Origin: Torreya grandis
Lineage: Eukaryota > Streptophyta > Pinopsida > Cupressales > Taxaceae
NCBI GenBank assembly: GCA_037957365.1
Contig: JARHVA010000122.1
Location: forward strand, 4,788,501-4,852,500
DNA length: 64,000 bases
Reading direction: 5' to 3'
Shown: positions 23,050-34,967 of the stretch, piece by piece
Layout: each line of letters opens with the position of its first letter
Position numbering within the stretch: the stretch's first letter is position 1
Notes under the pieces: generated by a model
What the model saw: the letters and a program-made list of their open reading frames with translations, nothing else
The model's database searches: none
Told to the model about the DNA's origin: nothing
Translations under genes and position numbers: made by a program

Positions 23050-25208
23050 TATAGAGTAATTTCTTACTCTACACCATATTTAATTGATTTTTGATTTGGG
23101 TACTACAATTTTGGTTCCTGCACATCTTAGATGAAGCCACAGAGTTTTGGAGTAGAGAACGGGTTCATTTTGCCTAAGTGTCGAAGTGCAGTGGAAGCTG
23201 TCAAGTGTCATCCTCAGAGCATGGTTCCTTTTTCCCCTTTTGTTCCTTTCATTTTATATTTGGACTAAGTATTGGATTCAAGCGGAAGCAGCCAAGTGTC
23301 ACTTTCTAGGAGATGAAGATGGAAAGCTGGCCACTTCTGAGGACCCTTTTTGTAGCTTTCTAGAAAACCATAGATCATGCCATGTACCCAGTAGCAGTTA
23401 ATCAGAATGCACCACGTGTCAGCATCCATGTATCATAGAGGCACCCATGCTTCATTCCACCTTTTGAAAAATATTTTCAATGAGCTAAGCTTTGAAGTAG
23501 TAGAAAGCACCAGGTGGCAGTTACGGAGGCCCTGAATTACTTTTTGAAGAAGCAACGAAAGTCACCATGTGTCGTTATCTGGGAGACCTTGGTCCAACGC
23601 TTTCATTCAAAGTGCATAAAGGCATTTTTTCATTTTTATTAAGTACTAAAGTGTAGCGGAGGCTACCAAGTGTCACTCCTCGGGTCCCTCTCTACTCCAT
23701 CCCAAAAGAAAGTAGAAGGCACCATATACCCCCAGAAGGAGAAGCGGAAGATGCCACGTATCTTCCTAGGAGCAGCGGAGGTCACCACGTGTCAACCTCT
23801 TAGAGACCACCTTTGAACCTAATTGCCAAATAAAGATTGTGGTGGGACCGAGATAATATTCCAAAGGACTTTGGGAGCACCGAGTGTCAATAGATGAAGA
23901 TTGCCACGTACATCCATCCTTTCTTAAGGATTTCCAAGGCAGAGAGTGCACTGAGTTTGTTTAAATAAAGCTACAAAGTATCAAGGAAGTAGGCTATGAC
24001 AGGTGTCAAAGGCAGAGTGTTCCTCAATGAAATATAAAGAAAGCAAAAGTGACCAAGTGCCATCCTCTGGTGCTTTCTAGATCAAAAGGAGAGAAAAGTC
24101 ATAGATTGACTAAGTATCCTCATGTCCGCCTATTTGCTACAACAGAGATGGAGGGAAAATAGGTGGAAGTTATTCCTGGTAGATGGAATAGTGCACCAGT
24201 TACATTTTTGGGGGCTTACAAGTATTGAAGATGCCATCTATTTGTCCCCTAATAGTGGAAGTAGAGTAGACAATTGAGCGGCCAAAGAGTTGATGGAATG
24301 AGGAATTTTAGGCGCGAAGAAAGGTACTAGATATGGATTGCCATGCTGCAGTCAAGGCAGTTCTTGATAAGACTAGAATGCATCCAAGGCATTGAATGCG
24401 CCATCCATTTTTTCCCTGGCAAGTGAAAGATGGAGTGGAATTACATGGGAAAGAAAGTAATCAAAGGAGATATCTAAGGCTATATAAGAAGATTTGTAAA
24501 ATCTAGAGAAGGGGATTTCTCATAGTTTAGACTTCTTCTAATTTTGACCAGTAATATCATTTACTCTTGTCTTAATTTTCTTAAGTTGTAAAGTTGATGT
24601 AATCATGCATGTTTCTGTGCCCTTTACGTGGCTTAATGAATTAAGGAAATTTAATCTCCATGCCTTGGTTGGTGTTATTTGTGTCGTCTACAAATTAGTC
24701 TATTATGTAGATTTTCTAGTGTTGTGATTGGAAATGTTATTTGCTTTTGCCTTGTTTTCTAGAGTCTGAATTTCTACATAACTATGTGTGACTCCTGCAC
24801 CTCTTATGTGAGCAAAGGATTCTATTAATAAGATTGAACACTATGCCTTTGTTGACAATTCCTATATCTCATCAAAAGACTCTCCTATTTTGAGCCTCTG
24901 TTTCTGTTATTCCAATCTTTTACATTGATCATGCACTTGTCTACTCTTAAATGTAATAGAATCATATAATAGTCTCACTAAGCTCAGGTTAGGATTAGGA
25001 TTACACTCAAGCGCATTGCCATATTTAGGTTTCAATTCCTACATTTTGTGTTTATGTTTATTCTCCTATCCCTTTTCCCCAACACCTATAAAATATAAGA
25101 GACTAGCTTCTTTAAAACCTGAAGGTTGTTTCAAGCTGCATTGTCTCACAGCTTGAAACTTCCCATTGTTGATTGGCTAAGACCTAGCACAATTTTACGC
25201 CATCAACA
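23050..25208 (+). mobile_element. 3' LTR of element C
   Basis: It matches the 5' LTR over its whole length. It begins TATAGAG (the expected TG changed by G-to-A) and ends GCCATCAACA, followed by GTTAA. TATA box at 24480-24488. The sequence before it (GGCTCAAAAGCCCTGGTGG) is a poor polypurine tract. Confidence 0.95.
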
Positions 25209-25213
25209 GTTAA
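25209..25213. repeat. Right target site duplication of element C (GTTAA)
   Basis: Exact match to 15163-15167, followed by sequence aligning to A' from about 63404. Confidence 0.9.
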
Positions 25214-25851
25214 TAAGGATGGGCATCTCTACATTTCTAGGTATAACAAAATAATTTCCATTGGTCAATTATTATCTTCTATTCATCACTTTAATCACTT
25301 TGTGCATCCTCGTATGCTTGGTTATATGTGGCTTCTTCAGTCATTAGACCATCACATCTAAATTTGTGCCCACTCATATTTAATTTATGCAATAGGTTAG
25401 ATCCTTTAGTTATGCTTACTAATACTCCATACTAAGGCACAATCACAAATTAATTTTTTAATCCAAGTCACCTTAATTATTATAAACATATGTGGGTAAA
25501 TCACTATTTTGACTCATCAACCATAACTAGGGCATATGTCATTGCCAATGATTATAATCACCTTTGGGCAAATTGGTACTTTTTAAATCAGTAAATTCAA
25601 TAATTTTCTCTATTGGATTAATCTCGCCCATGGGTTAATCTAATTATTCTTTCTTTATTCTTTTCGAGGGACCATCCATCAAACATATGATGGCCACTCC
25701 CTTAAGTGGAAATCATTATAGGCTTTCTAAACATTATTAAGATATTTTCTCTTTAATCATCATCTTATTTTAGGCATACAAGAATTTTTAATTATTTGAG
25801 AATACATTATTATGCTTACATCTTGAAACATCTTCCTAAATAAGTTCAAAC
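25214..25851 (+). mobile_element. Element A, internal region, right part
   Basis: Continues element A after the C insertion and aligns with 63404-63950 of A'. It holds two more copies of the ATTATAA...GGGCAAAT motif and ends in a decayed polypurine tract (AAATAAGTTCAAAC, matching A' AAATAGGGGCAAAT). Confidence 0.8.
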
Positions 25852-26872
25852 TATTGACACCTAAAATTGGCCACCAATGGCTTCATACCAAACATTAAAC
25901 TGATTCTTACCAACCATTGCAAATTAAGCTTAAAATTCACTTAACATCTCAAATTTACTTATACATAATCCATTAAAGATTATAATCTCATTAAAATTTC
26001 CCTAATTTGGGTATCCTACCATAATTAATAAAAACCTCTCATGAGTTCATCTCTAACCATCATACAATATCATAACATGCAATTTGGCCTATAGACCTAT
26101 TAAATGGGGCAAGTGCACACTTAAAAATCAAATATTTGAAATGATAAAATCCTAATAAGAATTAATTAAAATTATAAACCTAATTAAATTCATAGTTTAA
26201 TTATCCATTTATAATTAATTAAATTCTAAAAAAGGAAATTCAAAAATCAAGAATATCCTAGGTTTTCATAATTACCTTTTGTGAGTTGTGAAGGCTTTGA
26301 AAATATCTCACTCATGCCTATTCATTGCAAATCATGAGATTTTGACACCTTTTAAATTTCCTAGGGTAAATTAACTCACCTATTTTAGTTTTTAACCCAT
26401 TCCATGTTTAAACTACACCTTAACTCACCTTGAGTTGGGGTGAGCTCCTAAACCTATAAATACAAGCATAGATCTCTTCATTTGGAGAGCTTGGATAGAG
26501 TAAAGCTATAATGTTAGTTTTTAAATAGAAATATTAGAATATATAGTGTTATAATTCCAAAATCAGAAGCTAAATCCAACATCAATCTATAATTTATGGT
26601 GACAAGGAGAGAAGGAAATAGCAAAACTCCATTTCCAACGACACTTTGAGCACAAACTGAGCAAGCCACACAATAAATCTTTTCAAGCACTCAAAGAAGG
26701 TAAGAAATTTGGTATTATTTTAATTTTAGTTGTGTTTTACATTGGTTTTTTTAATTATTCTCCCCATATGATCTAGGGCTAGATATTTTAATCTTGTTAG
26801 TGTTTTTTTTCTTTGTTTATGGAACTAACACTAGATCTATCCTCCTCTCTTTGTCAAATTCCTATGATCACA
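25852..26872 (+). mobile_element. 3' LTR of element A
   Basis: 1021 bp from TATTGACACCTAAAATTGGCC (A' has TGTAGGCACCTAAATCTGGC) to CCTATGATCACA. It aligns with the A' 5' LTR at 54942-56103. A TATA box, CTATAAATA, lies at 26454-26462. Only five bases separate its end from the start of element B. Confidence 0.85.
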
Positions 26873-26877
26873 TAAGC

Positions 26878-29128
26878 TAGTCTTAAGGATATGTGATGTT
26901 AAGGGATTTAAAAGTGTTATCAATATTTTAAAATTTATATAGAGTGTCATAATTAATTTATAAATACCTCCATGGTCTCATCTAGGTTATATGAATAGGG
27001 GAAGTATCCTTTATTTTGTCTTAGATAGGGGACCATCCACAGTCAATGTAATATGCAAGTTTAGTACATGAATGTTGAAAGGATGAGTAAACGATCATTT
27101 AAGAATTATGAGATTATTTATAGAGTTGTATTGAATATTTAAAAAGTTTTATAATTACGTACATTCATTATGATCACCCATACGTGGTCAAATATACAAA
27201 TACATAGCCTAGGCCTATTAGAACTAAAAATAGTCCTAAACCTCCATAGATCTCAATGAAATTATATGACTATATGACCTTTAAAATCCATTTTATAACC
27301 TTTATGGAAAATTGAAGATTCAAATGGATCCATAAATTTTGAAAGAATAGCTCAAAAATGGTCATTTTGGCCTAATTTTCTCTTAGGGGTGTTTATAATG
27401 CATTGCAGGAGCTCGAGAACTAACTTATCTTCCTCATATATACATAGATGAGCTAAATAATTGGTGTCTCAATTATATATTAATATTTTATGTGAGTCCT
27501 ATAATTTATCTTAGTGAAATTGGTTTGAGGGTTAAGTATCTAACCTTTATGAATCATCATTAAGAACTAGAATGACCTAAAACCCTCCTAAAACCCTTAT
27601 ATGAGCCTGATGAAGAAAATATGAATGGAAATTAATCTAGGAGGGGTAAATTGGACTTGAAATTTTTTTGGACTTGTTTTTCACCCTATCAATATCCTTA
27701 CCACCCAATTATTCCATATTATCCCTTGTACGGACTGGTCTAATTCTATGTTTTTATACAATTTGAAATGTTTTGAAGATAAAGAAGGGGATAGGTGAAT
27801 AAAAGTCATTGTAGAAGATATGTGGAGATGTATTATAACTATCCATACCTGATTCTCACCTTATTTTTTAATTAAAACTCCTTTGTTATCTTGGTCATTT
27901 TAGGTAGTCTTGAATAGCATAGTCAGAAGAAATGTGACTACCAAAGTTGATTGTGAGAAGTGTGTTTTGAGTTTCATTGAGGTATATTTAATAGACAAAA
28001 GGAAAAACAAGGTCTCAATATATTTCTAATGCCTATATAATTAATTTCCTTAAACAACTACAAGTCACCTAAGTGACAAGTGTGAAGGTCTAGGCTTAGA
28101 AGGCTAATGAGTGACTTGAATAAGGTAAGTGACAAGTGATAAGGAGAGGGATATTAGTTGGAGAGGCATATATGACCATCAAAATCTTGTTTCTAACTTA
28201 AAAACTTAGGGTATATGTGTCAAATACTTCTATGGTATTTTTAGATAGTCAAGTGGACTCATCATCAAGAGGGCAGTTTCAAGAAGGATATGAAGGGTCT
28301 CTATGTCAACTTATATACTCTAGATGGACAATTGTCGAAGACAAATTCATATCCTATTTTCCAAATCATTATCTTATATTTTAACTATTTTTAACATCTT
28401 GACTTTGGCATTGTGACTATCTAACTTCACTTCTCTCTCCTCTCCTATGCTCTATATATCCAAACCCATTGTAAACATCTATATTTTGTATGGTAAATCC
28501 CTACTAGTTTGACATCTTATTTTTCCTTTGAATAAAGTTTTGAAGTTTATTTTGTCTTTTTAACTCTTTCCTATGTATTTAAATTAGCGTATTTGGATGA
28601 CTATTGATGAATGTCTTCTCCTTGCTTCCATTTTCCTCTTGTATGCATTGTGTGACTAGTATAATCTCTTCTAATAGGTCTCATGAAGTGTAACTATTTG
28701 TTAAGGTGTATTTGAAGTGTGATAGAGATTAGGAGTGTTTAATATTATACCTCATTTTCACCCACCTTTGGATATGCATAGTAATCTATCTCCATGTAGA
28801 AACACTTATGTTAGAAGAACATCAAGTTGAGGTTAGTTTTAGCAGTCTTCTTTCTTAGTGTAAATGCAAGTATGTTTGTGCAATTATCTTTGGTGTATCA
28901 CATTTATTATTATAGGTTTATTTTATGTTTTCTTCTTATATTTTCACCACCAATAGTGATTAGTGTAGTGTATTTTTTAATCCTAAAATATGGATCAAGG
29001 GAGGTAGCCCTTTCAAATCTAGAGATCTATCTCTTGTAGTAGCTTGTATATGTGTAGAGATAGTTCCATGTTATCCCATATTTTATAATGTCTACTTGAA
29101 TTCTCTAGGGTGAAAATATTTGGCTATA
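26878..29128 (+). mobile_element. 5' LTR of element B
   Basis: Runs from TAGTCTTAAGGATATG (TG decayed to TA) to ATATTTGGCTATA (CA decayed to TA). TATA-like CTATATATC at 28452-28460 is followed by AATAAA at 28531-28536. Both are kept in the 3' LTR and fit a promoter and a poly(A) signal about 80 bp apart. Confidence 0.85.
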
Positions 29129-29153
29129 AAATATATATCATGCCCAATGGGAC
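29129..29153 (+). other. Primer-binding-site region of element B
   Basis: AAATATATATCATGCCCAAT followed by GGGAC keeps the core CATGCCCARTGGGAC seen after other LTRs here, with the first bases decayed. Confidence 0.6.
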
Positions 29154-29431
29154 ATGAATTCCAATAAGGTTATTTAAGGTAGATGCTGGCTTTCACAACA
29201 AGGAGGTTGTAATAGTCCACTTCCTATATTATCTAGTGATTCTAATATTTTAATCTTGGTTGTAGACTAGTGCACTATTTCATGCCTAAGGTAAAAATAA
29301 TATCTCCTACCAAAGGCATTCCTTTTTAGTTCCAAGATATTCCTCATTATTTATACAAATTAATTAGATTTGAAAACACCCATCCTTGACCAAAGAAGTC
29401 ATACCTTGCTCACAAGCCTATAAGAAAGTTT

Positions 29432-30333
29432 TTGATTGGCACATTTTTGAAAATTACTATAGCTAACATGGAAATGAACCTACCTTTTGTTTTATTAAAT
29501 GGATATATTCCTATAATACTTTCCCACTATGATAATATTCCCATATCTACCCTTAAAAGTGTTCCCTCATACACTAGTGAGATTGTCATTACTGCTATTG
29601 AGTATCTTATAAATATTGCTAACTTCTGTAGTATACATCACATCATTGAAGAGAACATAAAAATCATATTTTTAGATGTCTCTTTCAAAGGTAAATCTCT
29701 TGAATGGTATAGTACATTGTCCATTGAATCTATCACCACATAGGATGAGTTGGGAAATGCTTTGAGGTGAAGATTTGAAGACAAGAGTGACAACTTATCA
29801 TTGACTAAGTAGTTGACCAGCATAAGGAAAGCACCTCAATAAGTCATTCAAGAGTTACATACAAGATTTCAAAAGACATAAAATAGGATCCCAGTCTTGG
29901 AAATACCCATAGCTCACCATTTTTTCCTTTACCATCTTAAATCTTTTTATAATGATATTGCTATGATGATACAATCTATGGGAGGAATCACATTGCCTAA
30001 TGCCTATAAAGTGGCCATAAGGGTAGAGAATTGTTTGATTTAGGTTAGGAAGATTATGAAAAGATGTCTTATACCTATATTCACTAATTTTCAAACCCCT
30101 AAACCTATTGTTTCTCCCATTCCCATACCTAAACATAAGTCTATTACCCCTAGCCAGCCAAGCAAATCCAATGAGTTAAAAACAATGAGATATATGGAGC
30201 AAGATATATTAGGTCTCAAGAGGATCATAAAATATAAAAAAGTAAATCCTTTCCAAAGCCACTATCAACCTAATTATTCTAACCCTAACTATCAAGGAAA
30301 TAGACCACCTTTCCAACATCATCATAAAGGTTA
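29432..30333 (+). pseudogene. Element B gag (Ty3/Gypsy type)
   Basis: The frame starting at ATG 29432 is open for 103 codons and continues with few stops to TAA 30331. The retrotransposon gag core is clear at about 29650-30020: a hydrophobic helix, G-K-S-L-E-W-Y, a D-E-L-G-N-A-L, R-F-E-D-K-S, L-T-S-I-R-K-A-P-Q, and an F-L-Y-H-L-K-S-F with a following M-M-I-Q-S-M-G-G. A Pro/Gln/Asn/Tyr-rich linker (30080-30330) follows, typical of plant Gypsy gags. I see no CCHC knuckle. The gag on the minus strand at 37240-38130 is a diverged relative, aligning block for block. Confidence 0.8.
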
Positions 30334-31099
30334 AGGATAACTAGTTCAAATAAAGTCATATAATGGATACAACCCCAATGCTCATTTCACTTCAATATCA
30401 TTAGCGCATACTCAAAATAATATATCGCAAGATCATGATGGTCAGCCTTCATAGGATAAACCTTGTGATCTATCTACCTATGTCAATGAGTCATCCAATC
30501 AAGCCTTCATGGCAAGTTTGGGAACTATGCCAACTATGAGTCAAGATGAGGTACAAAGTTGAGGAGAAACTAATGGGAAGAGTGATAAAATGGGGTATAA
30601 TTTGGTCAATTGGAAATAAGATGACTCATGTCTTATGAATTATCAAGGGTAATCAAGAAAATATGAAAGTCCTATAACTACAAACATAAGGAGAAAGAGG
30701 AAGGTAATTGCAAAGGCTTAAAGAGATGGTAATGGTTCTTTAATTAAAGTTCAAACATCCTAGAGGGTAGGTATGTCTAATAAATTATAAATGCAAAATT
30801 TGATCAAATAATTCAAAATGTTAAGAGTTATTTCATACCTCAAAATTCTCAAGGCATAGACAATACTATTCCAACTAGTGGATGGGTTAAGGTTAGTTAA
30901 TCTTTTACTAACATTTTAGATAAATGAAGAAGTCTCATGTGAATGTATCCATGTGGGACACACTTGAAATACCTAGATAAGTATACCTACTCTAAGAAGA
31001 TCTATCCAAACTTAGCTTAGTAACCAAGCATCCTAGTCGAAGAGAGGCATCCTTGACAAACACTTTGAAGCCTAGTGAAGGATAGTCAAACAAGGTTGA

Positions 31100-31500
31100 A
31101 AAGGTAGACAAACCTCCTCAATTCTATCTCTCCATCATCATTGGAGATTATTTGGTTCACAATTGTCATATTGATAATGGATAAAGTACTTATGTCATGC
31201 CCAAGAAAGTAGCTGATAAATTGAACTTGAAGTATGAACCTCATTCCAAGGGAGTGATATAATTAGATTGGTCAACTACCAAAACCATTGGCATAATCAA
31301 AGGTTTACAAATTATTCTCCATGATTTTCCTACTTTTTCCATTTCTCAAGATGTTGTGGCTATGGATGTGCCACACCATTTTGCCCTTTTTTTATCAACA
31401 GAGTTCACTTCTAAGATTGGAGGTTATTTAACTTTTGATTTGTCCTATATGGCCTTTAATGCTAGGTCTGGTGCAAAGGTGTCAATCAAATCTTAACCTC
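31100..31500 (+). pseudogene. Element B aspartic protease-like region
   Basis: A frame with scattered stops contains H-I-D-N-G-x-S-T-Y-V-M-P (about 31160-31205), in the position of the D-[ST]-G active site with Asn in the middle place. Next comes a K-L-N-L-K-Y-E-P-H segment, G-L-Q-I-I-L-H-D-F-P, and a D-V-P-H-H-F-A-L-F-L-S motif with E-F-T-S-K-I-G-G-Y (about 31360-31420). This order is typical of plant Gypsy gag-linked proteases. It would have cleaved the gag polyprotein. The middle residue and the stops mean it is dead. Confidence 0.65.
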
Positions 31501-31559
31501 TATCTAGTTTTCATGTAGAACCATATGTGTCTTATACCTCTAATATTAATTTAAATGTC

Positions 31560-32410
31560 ATTGAGGAATATGATCATGCTAATGATCAATAACCTCTAAC
31601 TCTTATTGACGACATATATGACTTCTACCTGCATGAATAAGGAGCTCGACAATATGGAATTGAAGAAATAAGACTTGGTACATACATCCTCCATGAAGAA
31701 TGTTTTGGATATAATGAGGTAGATTCTAATGACATTCTAGAATAAGTTGCCTGGGGAAACTATCTTGTGCACATAGATGATGATGTGAGTATCCCAGTTG
31801 TAGCAAAGTATGATAGTCCTAGTGAGAAACAAGTTTTGATTGACAAGGATAATAATGTTCATGAGAATGAATATCAATAATAATCAAATGACGTGAAAAT
31901 AATTCAATTTCATAATTTTAGAGTTTGAGGAGGTAAGTAGGTCTACAAATATTCAAAAATAATATATATTTATTGATGAGGTCAATTATGTATCTAATGA
32001 ACACAAGGAAGAGCTTGAGTTATCTATTAAGAAATAAACGAACTTGGTAGTCCATGTGATAATCACAAAGAGGATAGCCTTGAAGAATCTCAATAGTAGA
32101 TATATATTTTTTCAAACACATTTGAATTTGAGAATGTTGTGATGATTCCAAATGATGAGATTGATGATTTTTAAGCAGACATGACAAAGCCCAAGAAGGA
32201 TGCAATATCAAACAAACCTATTGGAAATATATGTAGAGTATTCATGAGATCTCTAAATAAAAAACTTGTTGCTAAAATAATCTCTAAAGATGGTAAGTCA
32301 TTTGACTATATCCATAAGCAAGTTTTCATTGACAAGTATGCAACATATGAGAGTTTATTTTCATGGAGTAGTTATGATGCAAGAATAATTATCTTTGACC
32401 TTGGTTGAAG
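31560..32410 (+). pseudogene. Element B C-terminal ORF of unknown role
   Basis: Downstream of the protease a frame rich in Asp, Glu, Tyr and His continues with stops to about 31870. After a gap, an open piece runs 32181-32408 (Lys-rich, then K-Q-V-F-I-D-K-Y). It could be the tail of the polyprotein. No polymerase motif is present. Confidence 0.4.
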
Positions 32411-34967
32411 AAATTAGGTTTTTTTCTTCACCTCAATTGTCTTGAGGTCTTATAAATATTAGGACAGGTGTGTGTTTCCCTTTGATTTATTTGTGTGTTT
32501 TCCCTAAGTGTTTATGAGAGAAATAGTGTGTGCCTTGGTTTCTTACTTTGTGTGTTTTTTTCATGTTGTGTGTTGGTTTGAATTTTTGGTAAGTTCATAG
32601 GATTTTCAATGTCAATTGAAGTGTATGGGTGAATCCATTTCCCAAGGATAGGAGAAAACAACAAGTCCTTAGCATAGCACACATGATACCCTTAGGAAAT
32701 TACCAAAATGTTGGCCATATTTGACCCTAGGTCAAATTAGGTTAAACCCCTTGATAATTCAAACTTTTCATAAGGTCCTTATAGTCATAAAATAGTCACT
32801 ATAGTTATTAATGAGGTCTAGTCACACTTTGAAGGTCATAAAACATGTTAAGCCTTTGTCACATTTATTCACTTTGTCTGAATGTCATTTTATGCCCCTT
32901 TTGGTCATTCTAATGGGTTTTACATATATTCTATAAAATTTATAAATGATGAGGCTTATACTAATATGCTTCCTATTATAAAAGTTTCAAAGTCAATTTA
33001 GAAACTAAAAACATGTAGGTTCTACATACAAGAAAGGAGATCAACTATAAAAAGATAGTTTTAGGTAGTTGTACTGAATAAGGTGATTCACATAACATGT
33101 GTGAGGATTTAGGAAGATTTTATGTCATGAATATAGGTTGGTTTAAGGTTTAATTAACTTTAACAGCTCCAAATTTGGTGAAACTAGTCTCTCTCCTATC
33201 AATTCCTTGGATAGGTCAAGAGAGGTCAATAATTTTCCTTCAGTATGGATAGGGTAAAGAGAATTGAAGTGAATGAACTTGGGAGATGTTATTAGTATTT
33301 ATGGCATTCAATTTCATATTCATGGTTTATGTATTATTGGTTTATGCTTCATGAACAATCACTAATATTGTTAGCACCTCCAAATTGCCTGCACATTCTC
33401 AACACCTTGGTTTTTTGCTCTATTTGCATTGATTTATGTGACCAAGGTGATGTATTAGGACTTAAATATTATGTTCCTTCATTTAATGTGTATTTAAAAA
33501 TATTTGGAAAGTTTAAACATGGAAGTATGATCATAATCACTCCTTGTACTAGGAAGTGAACACAATGATAATCTAAAAAATAGTGTCTTGATAAGTTGTA
33601 GGTAAAGGTGTGAAGTTGAGGTTTATAAAACAAATTGATATGAATACCATCCTCAGTACAATGTGATATCTAAGTCTAAGTGGATATTGAAATCAAACCT
33701 ATTTTTATATCAAAGAGGATCTATACATTCTCATTATCATCTTTAGGTAGAAGTGCACATTGAATTAGTATGTTTCAGAAGTTGGAAGTGCTCATGATTT
33801 GTATGAGAGCCAAGTTAAATTTCTAATGCTATAAGTCTATATTAAATTCAAGTCTCATAACATATCTTTTTAAATAAAGAATAAAGATAAGTATTCAAGG
33901 TTGTGATAATTTTACCCATATTCAATGATAGATGTAGACCTACAAGTTTTTATATGTAGGTAGTCAACGTGAAAAGGCCTGATGATATGCCTTAAAGAGG
34001 CTATAAAGCTTGGGATGCAATGAAAAAGACCTATTTTGATATATGATTAATATTGTGAAGTAATAGAAAGAAGAAAATATAAGATCATACATAGTCACTT
34101 ATAGTTTGTTAAATTTTTTGCAAAAGAGATGACTTGCCTTAACTTCTCTAAATGGATACTTTGCTCTAAATAGTGTCATCTTATGGTGAAAAAATATAAG
34201 GTCTATCTAAGTTGAATGGTTTCTCTCTTGTAGCCTAGACCTAAAGGCAACATCTTGACACAAGAAAGGGGTTGTTAAGTCAAAATAAGTTTATGGTGGA
34301 GGAATTTTTCAAGTCAATCAAGTCCTAAAGGAAAAATTTAGTAACTATCATGCCTTTTAAGCCAAAATAAACATGTAGAAATATAATATTGCAAGTAACA
34401 CTAGTACATTAATGGTAAGGTGATTACATAATCTCAAGGAAGAAATGGATGAATTAAAATGTTTAATAGTCTTAGTTAACTTTAGAGATACTAATGGCAT
34501 GAAGTAAAATGTTTAAATATCTTGCACCACCGACAAGAATCCTTTGTATTCCTTAATGAAACACCTACAGTTTGACTGCAAACCAATATAGGCTAATGAA
34601 ATATACATTTTGGTTGGTACATAGTGGTGAAATATGGATGACCATATAGATATCACTTTCAAAATTATAATAACAAATTATCAAAGGCAAGATGAATAGA
34701 GTAGGGTTGGGTAAAGGTTTATAAGCCTATTAAATCTAGGGATACTATGTTGGCAGACCAATCTCAAGAGAACACACACATGCATATAGTATACCAAAGT
34801 GAATTAAGTAATACCAAAATATTAAAGTGGTGGTTATGTTGATAACTTAATACTTAAAGGTATTTATCAAATCATCAATTTATCAGGCCAAACACTCTAA
34901 CTCAAGTGAAGATAGAACAAGTTCAAACTCTGCCTAAAACTCTTGCACATAGTCATAACCTAGAAGT
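32411..34967 (+). other. Element B 3' internal stretch without readable gene
   Basis: About 2.5 kb between the last ORF and the 3' LTR. Only short chance ORFs (for example 33329-33559) and no polymerase, integrase or envelope motif. No clear polypurine tract before 34968. Confidence 0.5.

Larger units (their letters stand above)
15168..25208 (+). mobile_element. LTR element C, complete, non-autonomous
   Basis: A 10,041-bp element with two very similar LTRs (2158 and 2159 bp), TG...CA ends and a GTTAA target duplication. The order inside is a primer-binding block, ORF1, a short spacer, ORF2 with proline-rich and coiled-coil parts, then the 3' LTR. There is no protease, reverse transcriptase, RNase H or integrase, so it must have moved with enzymes from elsewhere. 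It sits inside element A at the point matching about 63402 of A', where the same DNA is uninterrupted. LTR differences are few and almost all transitions, so it is younger than A. Confidence 0.95.

Noticed and set aside
33000..34967. A possible Ty1/Copia polymerase in the B internal region
   Set aside because: I looked for RT and RNase H motifs in both directions and found none.
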